DNA of 64,000 nt from Saussurea involucrata (GCA_033807775.1 CM066327.1:74158795-74222794); one strand, 5' to 3'; positions 1-10,665 are shown, counted from the first letter of the stretch. Notes: generated by a model not told the origin, from the sequence alone. Numbers and translations: made by a program.

Positions 1-974
1 GATTACCATAAGCAAGGTTGGCAAGGTTCGACCGGAAATATGCCCCGAGAGGTACGTCGTTATATACGAATACCTGTTTTAAGATGGGCTTCCACTAGCC
101 GTATTTGCCTCTGGCCAAGGCAATTCTGTGTGAGTTTGACCTATCGTCAGGGCAACTAATGCCCCAGTTTTGGCGAGTCATTCTAGTCACCGAGCGAGTT
201 ACTTTGCACTGGGAATGGCGTATAAAGTCATGAGCGACCAATATCGTCGTTATAGTTTACTTTCAAGGCTTAAAGGTGACCGTACCTTAGTTTTGAACAC
301 TGCTGTCAATGATCGTAAATGGAGGACGAAGTATGTACTTGTGCGGACAATTATTGGATTATATCCGTAGATACCGCACAACTGGCGACGATGTCTCATA
401 CTGCGCAACTGGCGACGATATCTCATACTGCGCATCTGGCGACGATGTCTCATATTGCGCAACTGGCGACGATGTTTTCTGCTGCCACGTCGACCCTTTT
501 TTCAGCCGACAAGGGCGAGGGTGTAAAGACGGGAGAGAATGAGGGAGAGTTTACGGCGATGAACAACTTTGCGTTATCGTCAACCCTCCTAATTGACTAT
601 GTCCTCGTCAGGGCAGAGTCACTTCCGCATCTGGGGAAATATCAGCTCTTATCTTTCAAGGAGCGTTTTCGAAGAATCTCTATTGAAGAGATTGGACTGT
701 GTTTAACCGAACTGGCGTTCTTTGTAAGTTTTTCTTTCAAAACTTGTGTTATTGATGTTCTTTCGCTGAGCACTTAGTATGTTTCTTTTGTAATTTGCAG
801 ATGCTTCTGTTTCCTCTCATTGAATATGTGAAGGCAGAGGAAATGTTGGAGTGGAGGTCGATCATTGAGAAGGATATATTCCTTCCTCCAACCTTAGCAT
901 TAATCTTAAGAGCCACATTCTCAGAAGGTCGAGGCGTAAGGAGTTGGAAGACCACTCCTAATATACTCGTTTGA
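1..974 (+). pseudogene. Antisense ORF of E1, spliced, broken
   Basis: Read on the strand opposite to gag. The first ~330 bases match the E2 antisense ORF (minus strand, 5650-6010) but contain stops and shifts. From about 319 the frame is open and ends ...LTELAFF at 723. A GTAAGT donor starts at 724 and a TTTGCAG acceptor ends at 800. Removing the 77-bp intron joins the frame at a codon boundary to an exon starting MLLFPLIEYVKAEEM and stopping at TGA 972-974. E6 has the same ORF and the same intron on its minus strand. The N-terminal part resembles, from memory, the plant 'putative gypsy type transposon' domain (PF04195); no function is established. Antisense ORFs are described for Tat/Retand elements; this assignment is by position and similarity between copies. 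Confidence 0.6.
373..474 (+). repeat. 27-bp tandem repeat, about 4 copies, in the E1 antisense ORF
   Basis: Three full 27-bp units and a partial fourth, each containing CTGGCGACGAT. Being a multiple of three, the unit keeps the frame and encodes a 9-residue repeat (TAQLATMSH and variants). The E6 copy has a single unit at this place (HLATMSS), so the array is an expansion in E1 or its close relatives. Confidence 0.85.
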
Positions 975-2069
975 TCCTTGCATCAGTTCTTCGGGATTGG
1001 CAGGGCTTCGAAGGTCGAGACTTTTGGGCAGAGCTTGCCATCAACGCTCCTCTCTAGATTTAGGATATGCTATGTCTTTTCATGTCTCGATCGTTGGTGG
1101 TCGAACCGTCGGTAGTCGGGTTCTTTTGAATGTAATCGACAGTTCTGTAAATGAAACTTTGAACTTTTGTTTGAACTTGTGTTTTATATATAAATACCAT
1201 GTCAATTATGAAATTGAATCTGGAAATCATGCGACTAAGGCATTCATTGTAACACAATAACTGGTACGTAAGCCATAAGACTTTTAAATCTTGTGTATAA
1301 ACATAAGCACATGCAACTAAAGCATACTTTCGGAGTATGAAATTTCTCTAAGTTGAGAGGCTTAGATCATGAGATCGTTAGACTTCGCAATCGTACGACT
1401 AAGTCGTGCGATTAATTTGAATCGTATGTCCCTGTAAAGGATGATCAAGTCATAGACTTGGTCGTTTATGTTGTGCGACCTTGTGAATTTAAAGTCATAT
1501 AGTAGACTTAGTGACTACTGTCGTGCGATCCTGCGATAAGCTGTCGTGCGATTCTGCGATAAACTGTCATGCGATTCTGCGATAAAACGATGTCAAGGGT
1601 TGGTCGTTGGCTAGCCAACAACCCTCCGATGCTTAAGTCAGTAAACGTTTTGTGAGAAAAAATCGTATAAAAAAGAGTTAGAGAACGTACCATTTCAGAC
1701 TCTCTCTATTTGCCCCCTGTCATTTATTACCTTATTTTTTTTTGGCTGGAAAAGATAGGTTTTAAATGACAGAATGACACGGCGATCCAGTGTGATATTG
1801 TCTGCGATCGACTATGTTGTCGTGCGACAGGGCACCATAGTAATCTTATCCCTGTGGAAAAGATATAAATTTAGGGATAGAAGAACGAACCTGTCAAGGG
1901 CTTGATCTTGCGAGTTTAGTTCATTTTCCCGGCTTTAAGGTAAACTTGTAGCACTCATGAGCAACTTTTGGCTCACTCTTGATCTCCTGGATCCCCCATG
2001 GCGTAGGGAACTTCAACATCTGATGGTATGTCGAAGGGACGACTTTCATGTCATGGATCCATGGTCGAC
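975..2069 (-). other. E1 spacer between the protease remnant and the antisense ORF
   Basis: No coding region is supported over most of this stretch. Bases from about 1860 to 2069 still carry shifted remnants of the post-protease region (PYAMGDPGDQE in one frame). Left of that the sequence is the element's 3' non-coding part. The words TCGTGCGAT and TCGTACGA recur between 1385 and 1600. RT, RNase H and integrase would normally lie here, so an internal deletion of several kb is inferred with one edge near 1860-1890. Confidence 0.5.
1518..1586 (+). repeat. 23-bp tandem repeat, 3 copies
   Basis: Three consecutive 23-bp units of the form CTGTCGTGCGATYCTGCGATAAR, differing at a few positions. Non-coding. 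The same GTCGTGCGAT word also occurs singly nearby (around 1400 and 1815). Confidence 0.85.
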
Positions 2070-2459
2070 CTAAGATGACGTTATAGGCTGATGCCAGTCG
2101 ATGACGCTGAACTTGGTCTGCTTGTTGACTCCTCCGGAATAAACGGGCAAGGTTATCTCTCCGAAGGTGCTCGTTGCTTCTCCGTTGAAACCGACCAAGG
2201 TCGTCGAACGTCGGGTGATTTTCGAGCGATCGATTCCCATGGCTTTGATGGTGTTGAGAAAAATAACATTTGCTGAGCTGCCCCCGTCGATCAAGACTCG
2301 ACGCGTTAGACAGTTACCGACTGTGAGGTGAATGATCAACCCGTCGTGATGCTTCTGATACGAGTCACCAAGGTCGACGTGGTCGAACACAATCTTCATG
2401 GCTTCTAGCTCCAAATCTCGAACGAGGAATAGGCCGATCATCGGGCGCCTGACTGGCAT
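2070..2459 (-). pseudogene. E1 aspartic protease region
   Basis: Encodes a retropepsin-like domain with the catalytic motif in RRVLIDGGSSANVIF and the downstream strand ITLPVYSGG. The DGGSS form is the usual plant Tat-type variant of D-[ST]-G. It lies downstream of the gag zinc finger as expected, but in a different frame (shift near 2430), and loses frame again after KFSVIDWH, where the next conserved stretch appears in another frame. In a working element this protease would process the Gag-Pol polyprotein inside the virus-like particle. Here it is broken and no RT follows. Confidence 0.75.
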
Positions 2460-2469
2460 GACGGTTGGC

Positions 2470-4236
2470 CGCTGAATACGTCAAACCACACACATCTGAA
2501 CCACCGGTGATGCAATTGACGGCCTTCGCATGCTCTGGGGTCGTCGGTCGATGGCTATTAGCTGGAATAGCGACATCGTCGATGATATCCTTGAGATTTC
2601 CTTTCGGGAAATGATACGCTAATTCCTTCTTCAATGCGATACAATCGTCTGTCGCATGACCATGATCGATGTGGAAGTCGCACCACTTTGATTTGTCTTT
2701 CTTAGCATCGTCCAGGTCGGACTTCTTTGGCCATCGAATGGTCGATTGGGAACTTTTCAGAGCTTCGACTAGGTCCTTTGTAGATCCTTTGAATCCGTAA
2801 GAGGATATCTTGGGGTACTGAGTGAACTTATTCGCGGTCTTGGCCTCTGCTTTCGTCTTGAAACGAACATTTGAAATTTAGTGCGCTGGCTCTATTCTGG
2901 AAACAACCTTTGGCTTGAACTCTGGCTTTTAGACGCCTAACGACTTCTTGTCGTCAGTGTTCTTGCGACGAAAGGCGGCATCATCTTCTACCCTCATATA
3001 TGCTAAGGTTCAAGCTCGGACGTCTTCGAAAGTCTCTGGGGGATACTTGGTCAGATCGATATATAAACCTGAACTATCGTCTAGACCACGCTTATAGGCT
3101 TCGATCGCCGTTTTCACGTCACAATCTCGGATACTGATCATTTCGGCATTGAATCTATTGAAATAACTTCGAATAGACTCATTGGTCTTCTGCACGACAT
3201 AATACAGATCAATAGTCTGCTTTTCCATCTTGCGACTGCTGGCGAATTGCCGGGAGAATTGGTTGACCAATTCGGTGAACGACCCGATAGATTTGGGTTT
3301 GAGATTGATCAACCACTGGAGATCTGGACCAGTGAGAGTCGCCCCGAAACTCTTGTACATGCATACTTCCTGGTACATGTGTGGAATTGAGATCGTCCAC
3401 ATGAGCTGCTTATACTGTGCGACATGCTCGGTTGGATCGGTCACACCCGAATACTTGGGAGTGAAGGAAGAAATGTTATACTTCTTTGGGACCTCGACGG
3501 TGGCGATCTCGTCGATGAAGGGTGACGCCTGATACCCCGAGCGAGGCTCGACGTCGACAGGCACGTCTGCCCCAGGCAACTTGGCGAGCAAGGATATGAC
3601 GCACTCATTTTGGTCTTCTAACATCTTCAAACGCTGGACGACGGGATCGTTAAGATCAGGATTTGCCCCTGTCGAGGGATTGGTCCCTGGACTAGTGCCA
3701 TTACCATGTGACGAACCATTGGTGTCCCCGTTGAATGGAACAAAATATGGCTGCGACCCATAGTGAAATTGCTGCGGTCCATTCTGAAACGATTGTGGTC
3801 CATGCTGAAATGGCTGCGATCTCTGCTGGAAAGACTGCGATCCTTGCTGGAAAGGCTGCGACCCTTGTAATGGCTGAGACCCATTATTCACAGGTGGTGG
3901 CCTTATGTGCTGAGGAGGAACTGTCCCAAACTGAGGATTTGGGTTGAACGGCCCTGGCTGTTGATTCTGCATGAATGGGCCTGGATGCAGATTCTGCGCG
4001 GATGAACCTGGATTCGGGACAAATGGTCTAGGGCCATTCTGGTCGAACGATCTTGGAATTGGGTTCTGCACGAACGGCCTAGGACCATTTTGAGGCCCAA
4101 GAGGATTTCTTAACTGCACGATCTCCTCAGCTGCTCTGCGATTCTGCTCTGCCGTTGCATTGAGCTAATTCCTGGCGACTTCGAGCTCCTGATACATCTG
4201 AGCAACAGCTTGCTGCGGATTTCCAGGGGCTGCCAT
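2470..4236 (-). pseudogene. E1 gag, with premature stops
   Basis: Gag forms the particle coat and packages element RNA. The likely start is the ATG at 4236 (protein begins MAAPGNPQQ), because it is in frame with the longest open part and lies about 80 bases past the PBS. An in-frame TAG occurs after ELEVARN near 4168, leaving an open stretch from 4119 to 3010. That stretch begins with a Pro/Asn/Gln/Phe-rich region of near-repeats (QGSQPFQ and similar), then a capsid-like retrotransposon gag domain (YSGVTDPTEHVAQYKQLM to ETFEDVRA). The frame continues past a TGA at about 3008 and further stops to a zinc-finger-like CDFHIDHGHATDDC at about 2645-2690. At least four disabling stops make it a pseudogene. 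Confidence 0.8.
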
Positions 4237-4315
4237 TGTTCCTGCAATAGAGAGCATAAAAACTCCAAGAAACTGTTAGTAGGGTGCACGTTCGTCGAGG
4301 ATTTTCTCTAGATGA

Positions 4316-4334
4316 GGTCCCACGGATGGCGCCA
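4316..4334 (-). promoter_or_regulatory. E1 primer-binding site
   Basis: On the minus strand, three bases after the LTR end, reads TGGCGCCATCCGTGGGACC. The identical site follows the 5' LTR of E6. Its 3' pairing partner would be a tRNA ending in GGCGCCA; I do not assign the tRNA. This is where minus-strand cDNA synthesis starts. Confidence 0.8.
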
Positions 4335-4337
4335 AAC

Positions 4338-5272
4338 TGTTAATGCCAAAAATCGAACCAAAGGGACAACTTAAGGTCGATTTGGACTTAATCAACTAAA
4401 GAAAGGATCTTTCGACGAGACGTGCGACGGGGATAAAAATAAAGAAACAAGGGATTTGATGACGCGGGAAAAACCTCAATCGAGGAAAAAACCTGCGGAC
4501 GACAAGAGGTGTCGTCGCTGCACTATGGTCGCCAATCAGGGGTGATGTCCTTGGATACTGGTGTCGATCGTACGATGATTACAATACAAATGAAGGAAAT
4601 ACTTCGAAATGTAAAGTACAAGTGTTTGTTGTGTGAATACAAAGTGTAAATAACTGTTGGTCGAAAGCTGCTACCGTGCGTCGAGAGCGATAACTTGAGA
4701 TTTCCTTCGAGTGTTCTTGAGTCCGTTGTAGGATTCTGGACTTTAATACTTGATTTCCAGAGTTTGATTATTCTTCTTTGTGAACTTGGATGCTTTTCTC
4801 TGCTGTTTGGTGATGTTCGCTGATGTATATCAGATGTTAACTGATGTGTCCTTGAAATGAGGTTTTAGCTTGGCTTTTATAGTCTTCGTGCCATTAATTA
4901 GCTCCTTGAATGCTTTGATTAACGGCTACAATGGTCGGAAACGGTTGCCGGAGTGATTATCCATAATGCTCTTCGTCCGTTACGGCTGCTTGCTGTTAAT
5001 GGCTTTGACTCCTGCATTAAATACTTAACAAACGTAACAGTCAATGTTAACGTTAGCTTTGGTCGAAGGTGCAATGATCTTACGCGATGGTCGTACGGGA
5101 CGGGCGATGCTATGGTCGAGCGTCATGGGAGACGTACGACTTACCTATTACGGGAGACGACGGATGTTTTCTGGGTTCTTGTCGAGAACTTGTCTTAATA
5201 CAAGATTTGGATTATAACGTGCGTCTTACCTGCCTTGGTCGTGGTCGTACGACGTGAATGTTTGCCCAAACA
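4338..5272 (-). repeat. E1 5' LTR (about 935 bp)
   Basis: On the minus strand it starts TGTTTGGGCAAA and ends GGCATTAACA, so it has the usual TG...CA ends. It aligns with the E2 and E6 LTRs over most of its length but is visibly more diverged from them than they are from each other. No gene is supported inside it. Confidence 0.85.
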
Positions 5273-5281
5273 GATACTTAC

Positions 5282-6183
5282 CAGTTATCTCTACCTCTGG
5301 TTCTTCACTCTTCTCTTCCTCCTCAGTCTTCTCAGATTCCTCTTCTTCTTCTTTCTCTTCTCGACCCATCCTCACTCCGTCGCTCAAGAAAACGGTGTCA
5401 TCATCCTCGTCTATCAAATGACGTGTGACGTACGACCGGTCTTCAGTACTAAATTCCAGGGACTTTTCGACCTTAGCCCGGGAAGCATCGTCCGGCTCTA
5501 CCTTATTTTAATCAATATCTACACATAAAAAAGAAGATCAGTCGAAAAAACAACCGAGCAACAGAATAACATAAAAACGTAATATCAAAGGCTCACCCGT
5601 CATATTCCAACCCTCCCTAATCCAGTCACTATCAGTGTCCAGCGTCGACACCCGCACGAATACATACCTCTTCTTCCATCCACCGCAGTATTTAAAACGA
5701 GGGTACGATCACCCTTGTACCTTGAAAACAAACTATAGCGACGGTACCGGTCACTTTTGACCTTATACGCCGTCAGAAGATCCCTCACATTCATCAGTGG
5801 ATTCCAGTTGGAGGTAAGTCGTTCGATGATCAAGATAACTCGCCAGAACTGGGGCATCAGTTGCCCCGGCGAAAGATCAAATTCACACATGAACTCTTTG
5901 ACCAAAGGTGAATATGGCCAATGAAAGCCTATCTTGAACGGTATTCGTATATAACGACGTACCCCTCGGGGCACATTTCCGGTCGAACCTTGCCAACCTT
6001 GCTTACGGTAATCCCCATGGGAATCCTCGCTAGACTTCTAAAGTCGTCGAGATCTTCTTCGTTTTTAATGGTACTTCTAGGCTCTGTCGACATTGTCAGC
6101 CCCGTTAAATTGATTTGCACTTCTGAAAGGCCCCAGATATCCCAGTTTTTTCTAGGCTTTCTAGCAATAGACTTGCGACGCAT
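5282..6183 (-). pseudogene. Antisense ORF of E2
   Basis: Reads leftwards from an ATG at 6183 (MRRKSIARKPRKNWDIW). The first open stretch runs to YVVIYEYRSR near 5932. The next similar segment (IRIPFKIGFHWPYSPLV to NTAVDGRRG) is one base out of frame, so there is a frameshift near 5940. A GTGAGC donor at 5596 suggests an intron; the acceptor near 5490-5519 is uncertain. The last segment is very acidic (runs of Glu, EEEEES) and ends at a GTAAGT donor at 5281, just before the E1 LTR. The central part resembles, from memory, the plant gypsy-type transposon domain found in extra ORFs. Function unknown. Confidence 0.55.
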
Positions 6184-6625
6184 ACGTAAACTGGAGGGTC
6201 GTATCTTATATGATCTCAGAAAATCCTAAATTAGGTCAAAGATTCTTGCAAGTTTAGAAATAATCGAACGAAAATCGACAAGAAAAACCCTAAAGAAATC
6301 TTTGCTCAAAACCCTCTAAAATCGTAAAGAAGAAAAGATCCATCGTAATCTTTATTTATGCAGTCGATCATGTCAGGTCGAACCCTTTGATGATCACCGC
6401 GTGCCTCCGTCTTCTCGTATGACCACACAGATCGTCGACACCTGTCAAAGACAGCTGGTAAGCACAATCGTACGTCAATATGACGTCACGACCTCGTTTT
6501 CTCTTCGACTTCTCGTTCGGTTAGAATTAAACCAATTCGGTTCCGAAACAACCAGGGTATTTTTAATGCAGAACCCTGAACACCCGACGAGCAAAATTTA
6601 AAATTCGAATTTATCATCCTACTTT
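6184..6625 (+). other. E2 region upstream of the 3' LTR, no gene
   Basis: Between the start of the antisense ORF and the polypurine tract. It is similar to the E6 segment 40920-41165. Any promoter for the antisense ORF would lie here, but I see no convincing TATA box placed for it. Confidence 0.5.
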
Positions 6626-6643
6626 CAAATTTTAGGGGCAAAC
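6626..6643 (+). promoter_or_regulatory. E2 polypurine tract
   Basis: AAATTTTAGGGGCAAAC lies directly before the LTR start. The same position in E6 reads AAAATTTGGGGGCAAAC. This is the expected site for plus-strand priming. Confidence 0.7.
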
Positions 6644-7562
6644 TGTTTGGGCAAAATTTCACAGGTCTCGACCACGACCAGAAAAGGTAAGACGCATGTC
6701 ATAAGTTATACCTTGTATTAAGATAAGGTCCCGACAAAGACCCAAAGAACCTCCGCCATCCCTCCTAAAAGGTAAGTCGAGAGTTCCTCACGACACTCGA
6801 CCTCGACGTCGCCCGTTCCGCACGACCGTCGCATAAAACCGTACGACCTCGACTGACTGACGCGTTATACAACTGTTATATTTGTTTAAGTGTTTAATGC
6901 AGGAGTCAAAGTCATTTATGGACAAACGGCTATAACCGACGAAATCAGTTATGAGCATCTAAACTCACATTGAAGGCGACGACCGTTAGAACAATCATCA
7001 AAGATCTTGATGATTCAATTAAAGTCATCCGAAGACTATAAAATCCCAGCTCAATCATCAGTTCAAGACACCTGATCAACACCGAATAACACAGAAAGAA
7101 ATATAGAACAAGAGCATCGAACAACAGAAGCAAACACAAACACTTAAAGAATATTCATTCGAAGGAAAGAGATCATTCATAGAAGATCACTCTCGACGCA
7201 AGACTCTCGCTCTCGACCAACAGTTTATACATAGTTTTCACACATGACGCACACTGTTTTTACATTCTAAACACTTGTACTTTACATTTCGAAGTCTTTC
7301 CTTCCTTTGTATTGTAATCTCTGTACGATCGACACCCGGAACACCAAGGATATCGCCCCTGATTGGTGACCATAGTGCAGCGACGACATCCACTGTCGTC
7401 CGCAGGTTTTTTCCTCGTTGAGGTTTTTCCTGCGTCATCAAATCCTGTCTCATTTACATTTTTTTCTTTGTCGCACGCCTTTGTCGAAAGATTCCTTTCT
7501 TTAGTTGTTAAAGTCCACATCGACCTTAAGTTGTCCCTTTGGTGCGATTTTTGGCATTAACG
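6644..7562 (+). repeat. E2 3' LTR (about 919 bp)
   Basis: Starts TGTTTGGGCAAA and ends GGCATTAACG, where the family end is CATTAACA, so the terminal A is changed. The next five bases (CTGAT) would be the target duplication, but the partner lies outside the window. Confidence 0.85.
7037..7043 (+). promoter_or_regulatory. TATA box of the E2 LTR
   Basis: CTATAAAATCCC stands in the middle of the LTR and is conserved in the E6 LTRs (35729-35735 in the 5' copy). It is the best candidate for the RNA polymerase II promoter of this family. Function is inferred. Confidence 0.55.
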
Positions 7563-8014
7563 CTGATCATGCGGGAAGTATGCTCAACCGGAAGAGCACA
7601 ACGGGGCAAGTCTAGTTTCTTGGCGACAAGTTGGTTAGCTGGACCTCCAAAAAGCAAACGTGCATCTCCACATCCACTGCGGAAGCGGAGTACGTGGCCG
7701 CTGCCGGTTGCTGTTCCGAAGTTATATGGATGTGTACACAACTGAGGGATTACGGGTTCCAGTACTAGTAAATCCCGATTTATTGTGAATCGAAGAGTGC
7801 CATAGCCATCACTAGCAATCCGGTCCAGCATACGAAGACCAAACATATCGACGTGCGCTATCACTTCATTAAAGATCATGTTGAACGAGGTATGAACGAA
7901 CTTTATTTCGTAAGTACAGAAAATCAATTAGCAGACCTGTTTACCAAAGGTTTAGACGAAAAATGGTTCAATGAACTCGTGTCCAAACTAGGTATGCTGA
8001 ACTTAAAAGTTTAA
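7563..8014 (+). pseudogene. E3 copia pol C-terminus (RNase H end)
   Basis: Read with frameshifts this is the end of a Ty1/copia RNase H: ADHAGSMLNRKSTTG, then a segment matching the usual TSTAEAEYVAAAGCCS, then KTKHIDVRYHFIKDHVE, and finally the copia ending LADLFTKGLDEKWFNEL to LGMLNLKV with a TAA at 8012-8014. The E2 LTR interrupts it on the left, so the rest of pol is outside the window. At least two frameshifts are needed, so it is inactive. Confidence 0.8.
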
Positions 8015-8156
8015 TCCACCCATGTACTTGTTACACCTTTTGTTCACTTCGAGTTAACTGTCTCTCACGTATAACCCATTTCCATTAGGATATACACAAG
8101 ATACACTTACCTCTTAGTGCAATCTCGGTGCTTCAAGCACATCGGTGCATCGTTTT
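8015..8156 (+). other. E3 3' untranslated region, first part
   Basis: Non-coding sequence after the copia pol stop. It is interrupted by E4 at 8157 and resumes at 28727. The GTTTT at 8152-8156 and 28722-28726 is the E4 target-site duplication. Confidence 0.65.
8152..8156. repeat. E4 target-site duplication, left copy (GTTTT)
   Basis: GTTTT directly precedes the E4 5' LTR and the same five bases follow the 3' LTR at 28722-28726. A perfect 5-bp pair marks this as one insertion event. Confidence 0.9.
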
Positions 8157-9630
8157 TGTAAAGCCCGTGTCCTGGTATGGTTTTTAAAATTCTTAATGTA
8201 TTTATTTTTAAAGCGAGTCTTGTTAACGGAAGTTGTCAAAGGGGACCTTGAATGTTTTGTGTGGCAAACCTTACTCTCTTTTGCAATATTATAGAAATTC
8301 AGGGACCAAAAGTGTCAAAGTGTTGAGCCTAGGGGCCAAATGTGGACAATGGAGGTGGTTGTGGTGTTGAACGGTCAAGGAAAAGGGGACCGACCCCCCC
8401 CCCCTCTTCCTCTTCTCGTCGGTTTCCATACGGCACCAACAAACAGCCCCTTTGTGTTGTTTGCTTGTTTTTCTCCATTGTTTTCAATTGCCAAGAGTGT
8501 GTTCGCGAGGGTGAGAAGCCGAGAGAGGAAGAAGAAGTGAGAGAGAGAAGTCGCCGAAGAAACGCCGCCACGGTCGCCGAAGAACCACCGGTGTCAACGT
8601 CCTTCGTCGGAGAGGTCGAGAAGAAGGGATTGCAGGCACGGTTGCGGGTCGTCGTTGTAAGGTATGGTTCTCGTTACATTCGGTTTTCGTTTTTGGTTTC
8701 CGGCGAAAGGGTAGCGGCAGCGCCGCCGCCGTCCGCCGCCACTGTGGTGGCTGGGTGTCGGGTGGTGGTGGTGGTAGTGTGAGTAATATATGTGCATGCG
8801 GTAAGGTGATCGAGAGAGTAGGGAGTTCGCGGCGGTTTGTGGTTCGTTTATTGCGTTTTGTCGAAGGACCGCCGCCGGCCGCCGCCGGCCGCCACCGGCG
8901 ACTACCAATGCCGGAGGTGGCAGTGGGTGGTGCGTGGCTGTGTCCTGTTAATGACCATAGAGCCCTTTAAGTCGTGACTTAATCGATTAAGCCGATTCGA
9001 TAAAACCGTCGTTTCCTTATAATCATCATTTCATGTGAATAATCGTTCAGTCGCTGTTTTTGCGACGGCCATAACTTTCCCGTCATAACTCCGATTAAGC
9101 CGAAACTGGTACCCACGGTTCAAGTTCGGGGTCGGTCACGTTTTCTGTGTTTTAGCGGAAAACTGGTTCAGCCTCTAGCTAGGTGAAAAAGTGGTCGCAA
9201 GTTTGGTGTTTTGTCATTTTATGTGAATGACGATTTTCTGCCACTGTTTTGTCGTGGCCGTAACTTTTTACTCGTAGCTTGGATTGAAATGAAATCGGTG
9301 GCCGAAGTTCACTAATCGAGTCAGGAAAGGTTTTCGTGTTTTGCCGAAAATCTGTTTAAGCCTGTAGCTGGGCCGTATGGGGCTGTTTATACAGCCTGGT
9401 CCGAAAAACTTCCAGCTTTCTGTCCCTGTTTTGTTTTATGCATAACCTTTGCTTGGAATGTCGGTTTGGGATGGGACTGGTGCCAAAAGTTTCGTTTCGG
9501 AGTCTATTAAGTTTCCTCTGTTTTGCGGAAAGACCAATTCGAACCATAGCTAGGGCGAAGTTGCCATGTTGTACTGAAAGGTCCGGGTGTTCGCTATTTA
9601 TTATAGAAAATCCATAGTAAATTATAGAAA

Positions 9631-10214
9631 TGTTTAAATTTTAAATTATATCTTTGAAAATGTTGATTTCACTCCGTATAATTCTAGATTTTCAATTAAC
9701 CATATTTTAACGGTTAAATTTGCATACGAATAGTTTAAAAATAAATATATCGATTATAATAGTTCACAACTGAAATTCATCCACGTTGTATCACAAAAAA
9801 TTTATCTGAACAATCAAACCAATACGATAATTTATTTTGAAAGTTTTCCTATCATCAAATATGGTCATATGGATTATGTTTCTTATATTTATGCGTTATA
9901 TATACTCCTTGGGTTTGTCATTTTATTATATATATATATATATATATATATACAAATTCGGGGAATTCCCATTCCCTTTCAAATCGAGGATTTCCTGGTC
10001 AAACCGGATTCTGGAGTCAGGTTCCCGTCGCATATAGATTTTTTTGCCATCCCTAGATAATACCGTGGTATGCGACTTCCAAATTTAACTAATACCATTG
10101 ATACAAGTTATTAATTAGTTTAGTTTAATACAAAATTGTCACCCTTAATAAAAGGTGATAGTGATGTGATATCCTGGGACTACACCTGCAGATGCTTATT
10201 GTGTGCAAATAAGA
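9631..10214. mobile_element. 584-bp AT-rich insertion in the E4 5' LTR, class unknown
   Basis: Absent from the 3' LTR. It is flanked by a perfect 12-bp direct repeat, AAATTATAGAAA (9619-9630 and 10215-10226), of which the 3' LTR has one copy. It begins TGTTTAAATTTT and ends GTGCAAATAAGA; I see no clear terminal inverted repeat and no coding region. A 12-bp duplication is too long for an LTR element and would fit a SINE-like or other unclassified insertion, but I see no Pol III boxes or poly(A) tail. Confidence 0.6.
9927..9952. repeat. (TA)n microsatellite
   Basis: About 13 TA units inside the 584-bp insertion. It generates short spurious open frames. Confidence 0.9.
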
Positions 10215-10665
10215 AAATTATAGAAAAATCGTTAGGACGCATGCGATACGTCCCTGAAATCGTAAGACTTAGAACTTCGTAATTATGGATTTTGATTTCT
10301 GTATTTATCAGTTTTAAGGGGGTAAAACAGGTCCCGAACAGACCCGTACTTTTTAATAAAAAGCTGGAATATTTAGTCTTTTGAAAACTAGTAAACGTGT
10401 TATGGGTCGGGACTTTCCTTTGACTTTTTATACGTATTTAGGTGGGAAAAAGTGAAGAAGATTGCCGTGTTGGTGTTGCGATCCGTGAGCACATTGCTTA
10501 GCCTTGAGGTGAGTTCTCTCACCGCGTAGTTAGGAGTTTCATGTATGTTGTTCTTTTGTGTTACGTGTTATTACGTGTATTTATGTGCTTACATGAACTA
10601 GTTGGGATGTGATAAATGGTTGTGATTTGTTAAATTCGTATGTGGAATATTTATGCATGTGTACA

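Larger units (their letters stand above)
1..5272 (-). mobile_element. E1: Tat/Retand-like Ty3/gypsy element, 3' end beyond the window
   Basis: A minus-strand LTR retrotransposon. Its 5' LTR lies at the right (4338-5272), followed leftwards by a PBS, a broken gag, a protease, a spacer and an antisense ORF on the plus strand. The protease region goes straight into the 3' spacer, so RT, RNase H and integrase are missing. The 3' LTR must lie left of position 1. The LTR and PBS match E2 and E6, so these form one family. The antisense ORF between pol and the 3' LTR is a known trait of the Tat/Retand lineage. The right edge falls just inside an intron of the E2 antisense ORF, so E1 probably inserted into E2. 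Confidence 0.85.
5273..7562 (+). mobile_element. E2: Tat/Retand-like element, 3' portion
   Basis: Plus-strand 3' end of an element of the same family as E1 and E6. It consists of an antisense ORF on the minus strand, a polypurine tract and the 3' LTR. The left side is cut by E1, and the rest of E2 should lie left of the window. The right edge interrupts the RNase H codons of a copia element (E3). Confidence 0.8.

Noticed and set aside
5226..5417. A stand-alone acidic Glu-rich small protein
   Set aside because: It joins the E2 antisense ORF by likely splicing and partly overlaps the E1 LTR; better seen as an exon remnant.
8329..8970. Pro/Arg-rich open frames on both strands, repeated at 26384-27070
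   Set aside because: They sit in both E4 LTRs, differ in frame and length between the copies and come from a GC-rich CCG block. No domain seen.
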